The notes beneath the pieces were generated by a model. The model worked only from the letters and a program-made list of their open reading frames with translations, did no database searches and was not told the origin of the DNA. Of a stretch of 64,000 bases of DNA, positions 61,717-64,000 are shown one piece after another; position 1 is the stretch's first letter; each line of letters starts with the position of its first letter. The stretch covers positions 1,488,001-1,552,000 of the forward strand of contig NZ_CP014337.1 of the NCBI RefSeq assembly GCF_002024805.1, in the 5' to 3' direction. The DNA is from Elizabethkingia bruuniana. GTDB lineage: Bacteria; Bacteroidota; Bacteroidia; Flavobacteriales; Weeksellaceae. Made by a program: the position numbers and the translations under genes.

Positions 61717-62547
61717 TTAATCGTTATAATGAATTTTATTTTTATAAATAAAAAGGTAGCCAAAAATTGCTGTTAGTACTATACCAATTAATAACAGATT
61801 AGTTTCGGAAATACAAAAAAAACCTGAATAAGACTCCTCTTTTGTATATATCATAAGCAATGATGACATCAAATTATTAAAAGCATGTAACATAATTGGA
61901 AGTAATAATGTTTTGGTTTTATAATAAACTAAACCAAGGATACTACCTAAAATTGCTGCTCCCATAAACTGCCATGGATTTCCGTGAACAACGCCGAAAA
62001 CTATAGCGGAGATAATAATAGCTTTAACCGGGGAAATACCTTTGTTAATGAGTCCTTTCTGTATAATACCTCTGAAAAGTATCTCTTCGAGTATCGGAGC
62101 GAAAAAGCAAGTGGAAATTATCATTGTGGTTGGGTCTAATGATAATTTTTCAAAAATTTCAGTAAATTGTTTATACCATGTTCCCCAAAAACTTCCTGTT
62201 GTTGGTAATAGTGTGGTTGTATATTCGGCAATAAATATTCCTCCTGTTATTAATGGGAAAATAAGCAAATAGGTAGAAAAAGGCGAAGTACGCATATTAA
62301 AACTAAGCCTGCTTCCTGTAGGTTTTACAATAAGCTGATCGAATGCAAATATGCAACCCAGGAATACCAATATATAAAAAAATAGTGTGAAAAAATTTTC
62401 ATTTATAGGGTTACTATGAAAAACTATTGTTTGTATTTGTATCCATGCGGCAACAACAAATTGCATAAACAAAAAAGTAACAGCCAAAAGTATACCTTCT
62501 TTCCAGCCCACCTGATAATTTCTTCCGGGATGTAAATCTTTATCCAT
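61717..62547 (-). CDS. CPBP-family intramembrane glutamic endopeptidase
   Basis: A 276-residue polytopic membrane protein with the Abi/CPBP signature: EEILFRGIIQKGLI (EExxxR), FGVVHGNPWQFMGA (FxxxH) and MLHAFNNLMS (HxxxN). Related to Rce1-type proteases. Substrate unknown. First gene of the CPBP-rdgB-rnz-TIGR02757 unit, divergent from prfC. Confidence 0.9.
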   Translation of the reverse strand: MDKDLHPGRNYQVGWKEGILLAVTFLFMQFVVAAWIQIQTIVFHSNPINENFFTLFFYILVFLGCIFAFDQLIVKPTGSRLSFNMRTSPFSTYLLIFPLITGGIFIAEYTTTLLPTTGSFWGTWYKQFTEIFEKLSLDPTTMIISTCFFAPILEEILFRGIIQKGLINKGISPVKAIIISAIVFGVVHGNPWQFMGAAILGSILGLVYYKTKTLLLPIMLHAFNNLMSSLLMIYTKEESYSGFFCISETNLLLIGIVLTAIFGYLFIYKNKIHYND

Positions 62548-62770
62548 TAAAATGATTTGAACAACAAAGATAATGTTTGCGCTTCTTTTTTGCTAATGTC
62601 ACAGTCTTTATTTACCACAGAAATGCAGAGTTATTGTGATTCTCTTATATCGGTTTTTGTTATAAATAGGATTATAGTACTCCTATTTATAATAGTAAGT
62701 TTTATAATATAACAAGATCATTTGATTTGCTCGTAAAAAATCCCGATTTTTGCACTCATTAAAATTCAAT

Positions 62771-64000
62771 ATGTCGAACTTATTACAAGAAATACAAAAA
62801 CGTAAAACCTTCGGGATTATCTCCCACCCCGATGCCGGGAAAACAACATTGACCGAAAAACTCTTACTTTTTGGAGGTGCTATCCAGGAAGCAGGAGCTG
62901 TAAAAAGCAATAAAATTAAAAAAGGGGCTACTTCTGACTTTATGGAAATTGAACGTCAGAGAGGGATTTCCGTTGCAACTTCTGTTCTGGCATTTGAATA
63001 CAAAGATCATAAGATTAATATCCTGGATACTCCCGGACACAAGGATTTTGCTGAAGATACGTACCGTACACTTACTGCAGTAGATAGTGTAATTGTAGTA
63101 ATAGACGTTGCTAAAGGGGTTGAGGAGCAAACTGAGAAACTAGTTAAGGTTTGCCGTATGCGTAATATCCCAATGCTGGTTTTCATTAATAAATTAGACC
63201 GTGAAGGTAAAGACGCATTCGATTTGCTGGATGAAGTAGAACAAAAATTAGGACTTCACGTAACACCTCTTTCATGGCCAATTGGTATGGGTGCCGAGTT
63301 CCAGGGAATCTATAATATCTGGGAAAATAATATTCAGTTATTCTTAGAGGATAAAAAACAAAAAGTTGGTGAAGCTATAAAAATAGAAGATGTTAATGAT
63401 TCAACAGTAGACGAATTAGTTGGTGAAAAAGCTGCAAGTGCACTTCGTGAAGAAATTGAATTAACTACTTCTGTATATCCTGAGTTCGACCGCGAGGCGT
63501 ATATGAAAGGAGATCTTCAGCCAGTATTTTTTGGTTCTGCATTGAATAACTTTGGGGTAAGAGAACTTCTGGATGCATTTATAGAAATTGCACCAATGCC
63601 ACAGCCTAAAGAAAGTGATAAAAGAATTGTAGAGCCTGAAGAAGAAAAATTCAGTGGTTTTGTATTTAAGATTCACGCGAATATGGATCCTAAGCACCGT
63701 GACAGACTTGCTTTCGTAAAGATTGTATCGGGGACTTTCAAAAGAAATGAAAATTACCTGTTGGTAAGAGAAAATAAAAAAATGAAGTTTGCATCTCCGA
63801 ATGCATTCTTTGCAGATAAAAAAGAGATTGTAGACGAGAGTTTCCCGGGGGATATTGTTGGTCTGCATGATACCGGAAACTTCCGTATCGGAGATACACT
63901 AACAGCCGGAGAGGTAATGAGTTTCCGTGGTATTCCTTCTTTCTCGCCGGAACATTTCCGTTTTATTAACAACGATGATCCGTTAAAAGCAAAGCAGTTA
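62771..64000 (+). CDS. prfC: Peptide chain release factor 3, 5' part (partial)
   Basis: A ribosome-associated translational GTPase that recycles RF1/RF2. The ATG at 62771 begins [21 protein letters not shown]1 is [12 protein letters not shown], the switch region has [12 protein letters not shown]3 is DTPGHKDF, and G4 is NKLDRE. The frame is open to the window end (410 codons visible of about 530), so the 3' end is outside. Divergent from the CPBP gene over a 223-bp intergenic region. Confidence 0.95.
   Translation, partial: MSNLLQEIQKRKTFGIISHPDAGKTTLTEKLLLFGGAIQEAGAVKSNKIKKGATSDFMEIERQRGISVATSVLAFEYKDHKINILDTPGHKDFAEDTYRTLTAVDSVIVVIDVAKGVEEQTEKLVKVCRMRNIPMLVFINKLDREGKDAFDLLDEVEQKLGLHVTPLSWPIGMGAEFQGIYNIWENNIQLFLEDKKQKVGEAIKIEDVNDSTVDELVGEKAASALREEIELTTSVYPEFDREAYMKGDLQPVFFGSALNNFGVRELLDAFIEIAPMPQPKESDKRIVEPEEEKFSGFVFKIHANMDPKHRDRLAFVKIVSGTFKRNENYLLVRENKKMKFASPNAFFADKKEIVDESFPGDIVGLHDTGNFRIGDTLTAGEVMSFRGIPSFSPEHFRFINNDDPLKAKQL

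Noticed and set aside
1-64000. CRISPR arrays, tRNA or rRNA genes, prophage and classical insertion sequences
   Set aside because: No regularly spaced repeats, cloverleaf-like sequences, transposase or phage structural genes were seen; a tRNA scan was not possible by eye with full certainty.

Overview
The window is a piece of a chromosome from the phylum Bacteroidota, most likely Flavobacteriia (family Weeksellaceae, Elizabethkingia/Chryseobacterium-like). The reasons are the low GC content, Bacteroidota-type promoters (TAnnTTTG at -7), a SusC/SusD pair, three GLPGLI-family proteins, PepSY-like and DUF3857 proteins, and gene orders such as ftsX-DUF3098-uppP-truB. The genus is an inference. I saw no rRNA, tRNA, CRISPR array, prophage or classical insertion sequence.

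Layout. 1-2.5 kb: 3' end of rpoD, rpe, a PepSY-like lipoprotein, ndk, and a candidate small RNA with a sigma54-like promoter and a UUCG terminator. 2.5-5.7 kb: UMF1-type MFS transporter, acetyl-CoA acetyltransferase, small membrane protein. 5.9-10.9 kb: threonine operon thrA-thrB-thrC, preceded by a previously unannotated 26-residue Thr/Ile-rich leader peptide and a strong terminator (an attenuator). 11-20.9 kb: nucleoside-type MFS permease, bifunctional nuclease, etfA/etfB, an SDR, an M20 dipeptidase, a small lipoprotein, a THUMP-like methyltransferase, a short methylmalonyl-CoA mutase small subunit, an FtsB-like protein and uridine kinase.

21-24.7 kb is the most unusual region. It holds three GLPGLI-family exported proteins, two 58-residue peptide genes with double-glycine-type leaders and four conserved cysteines (both too small for routine gene calling), and a divergent XRE regulator. 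The peptide-GLPGLI unit has been tandemly duplicated with a period of about 1.28 kb, and the copied promoter still carries the first codons of the XRE gene.

24.7-29 kb: SanA-like protein, PaaE-type ferredoxin reductase, TlpA-like thioredoxin lipoprotein and a FecCD/FecE-type metal ABC transporter without a binding protein. 29-35.9 kb: a beta-oxidation operon (marR, fused hydroxyacyl-CoA dehydrogenase/enoyl-CoA hydratase, thiolase, acyl-CoA dehydrogenase). Two four-helix-bundle (23S rRNA IVP-type) genes interrupt it, each in a cassette of about 432 bp with imperfect terminal inverted repeats. The palindrome TATGCATGCATA occurs upstream of marR (twice) and upstream of etfBA, which suggests one MarR regulon linking beta-oxidation to its electron acceptor.

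36-49.8 kb: YdcF-like exported protein, small secreted protein, MESH1-like hydrolase, MarR-GNAT fusion, M48 peptidase, the truB/uppP/DUF3098/ftsX cell-envelope operon, rsmA, and an AmpG-like MFS transporter paired with a GH130 mannosyl phosphorylase. 47.9-64 kb: two paralogous DUF3857/transglutaminase-like proteins (one lacking catalytic residues), Bax inhibitor-1-like protein, SusC/SusD pair, a two-domain Asp/Glu racemase-family protein, TIGR02757 protein, RNase Z, RdgB, a CPBP protease and the 5' part of prfC. Intrinsic terminators, often bidirectional between convergent genes, separate most units.
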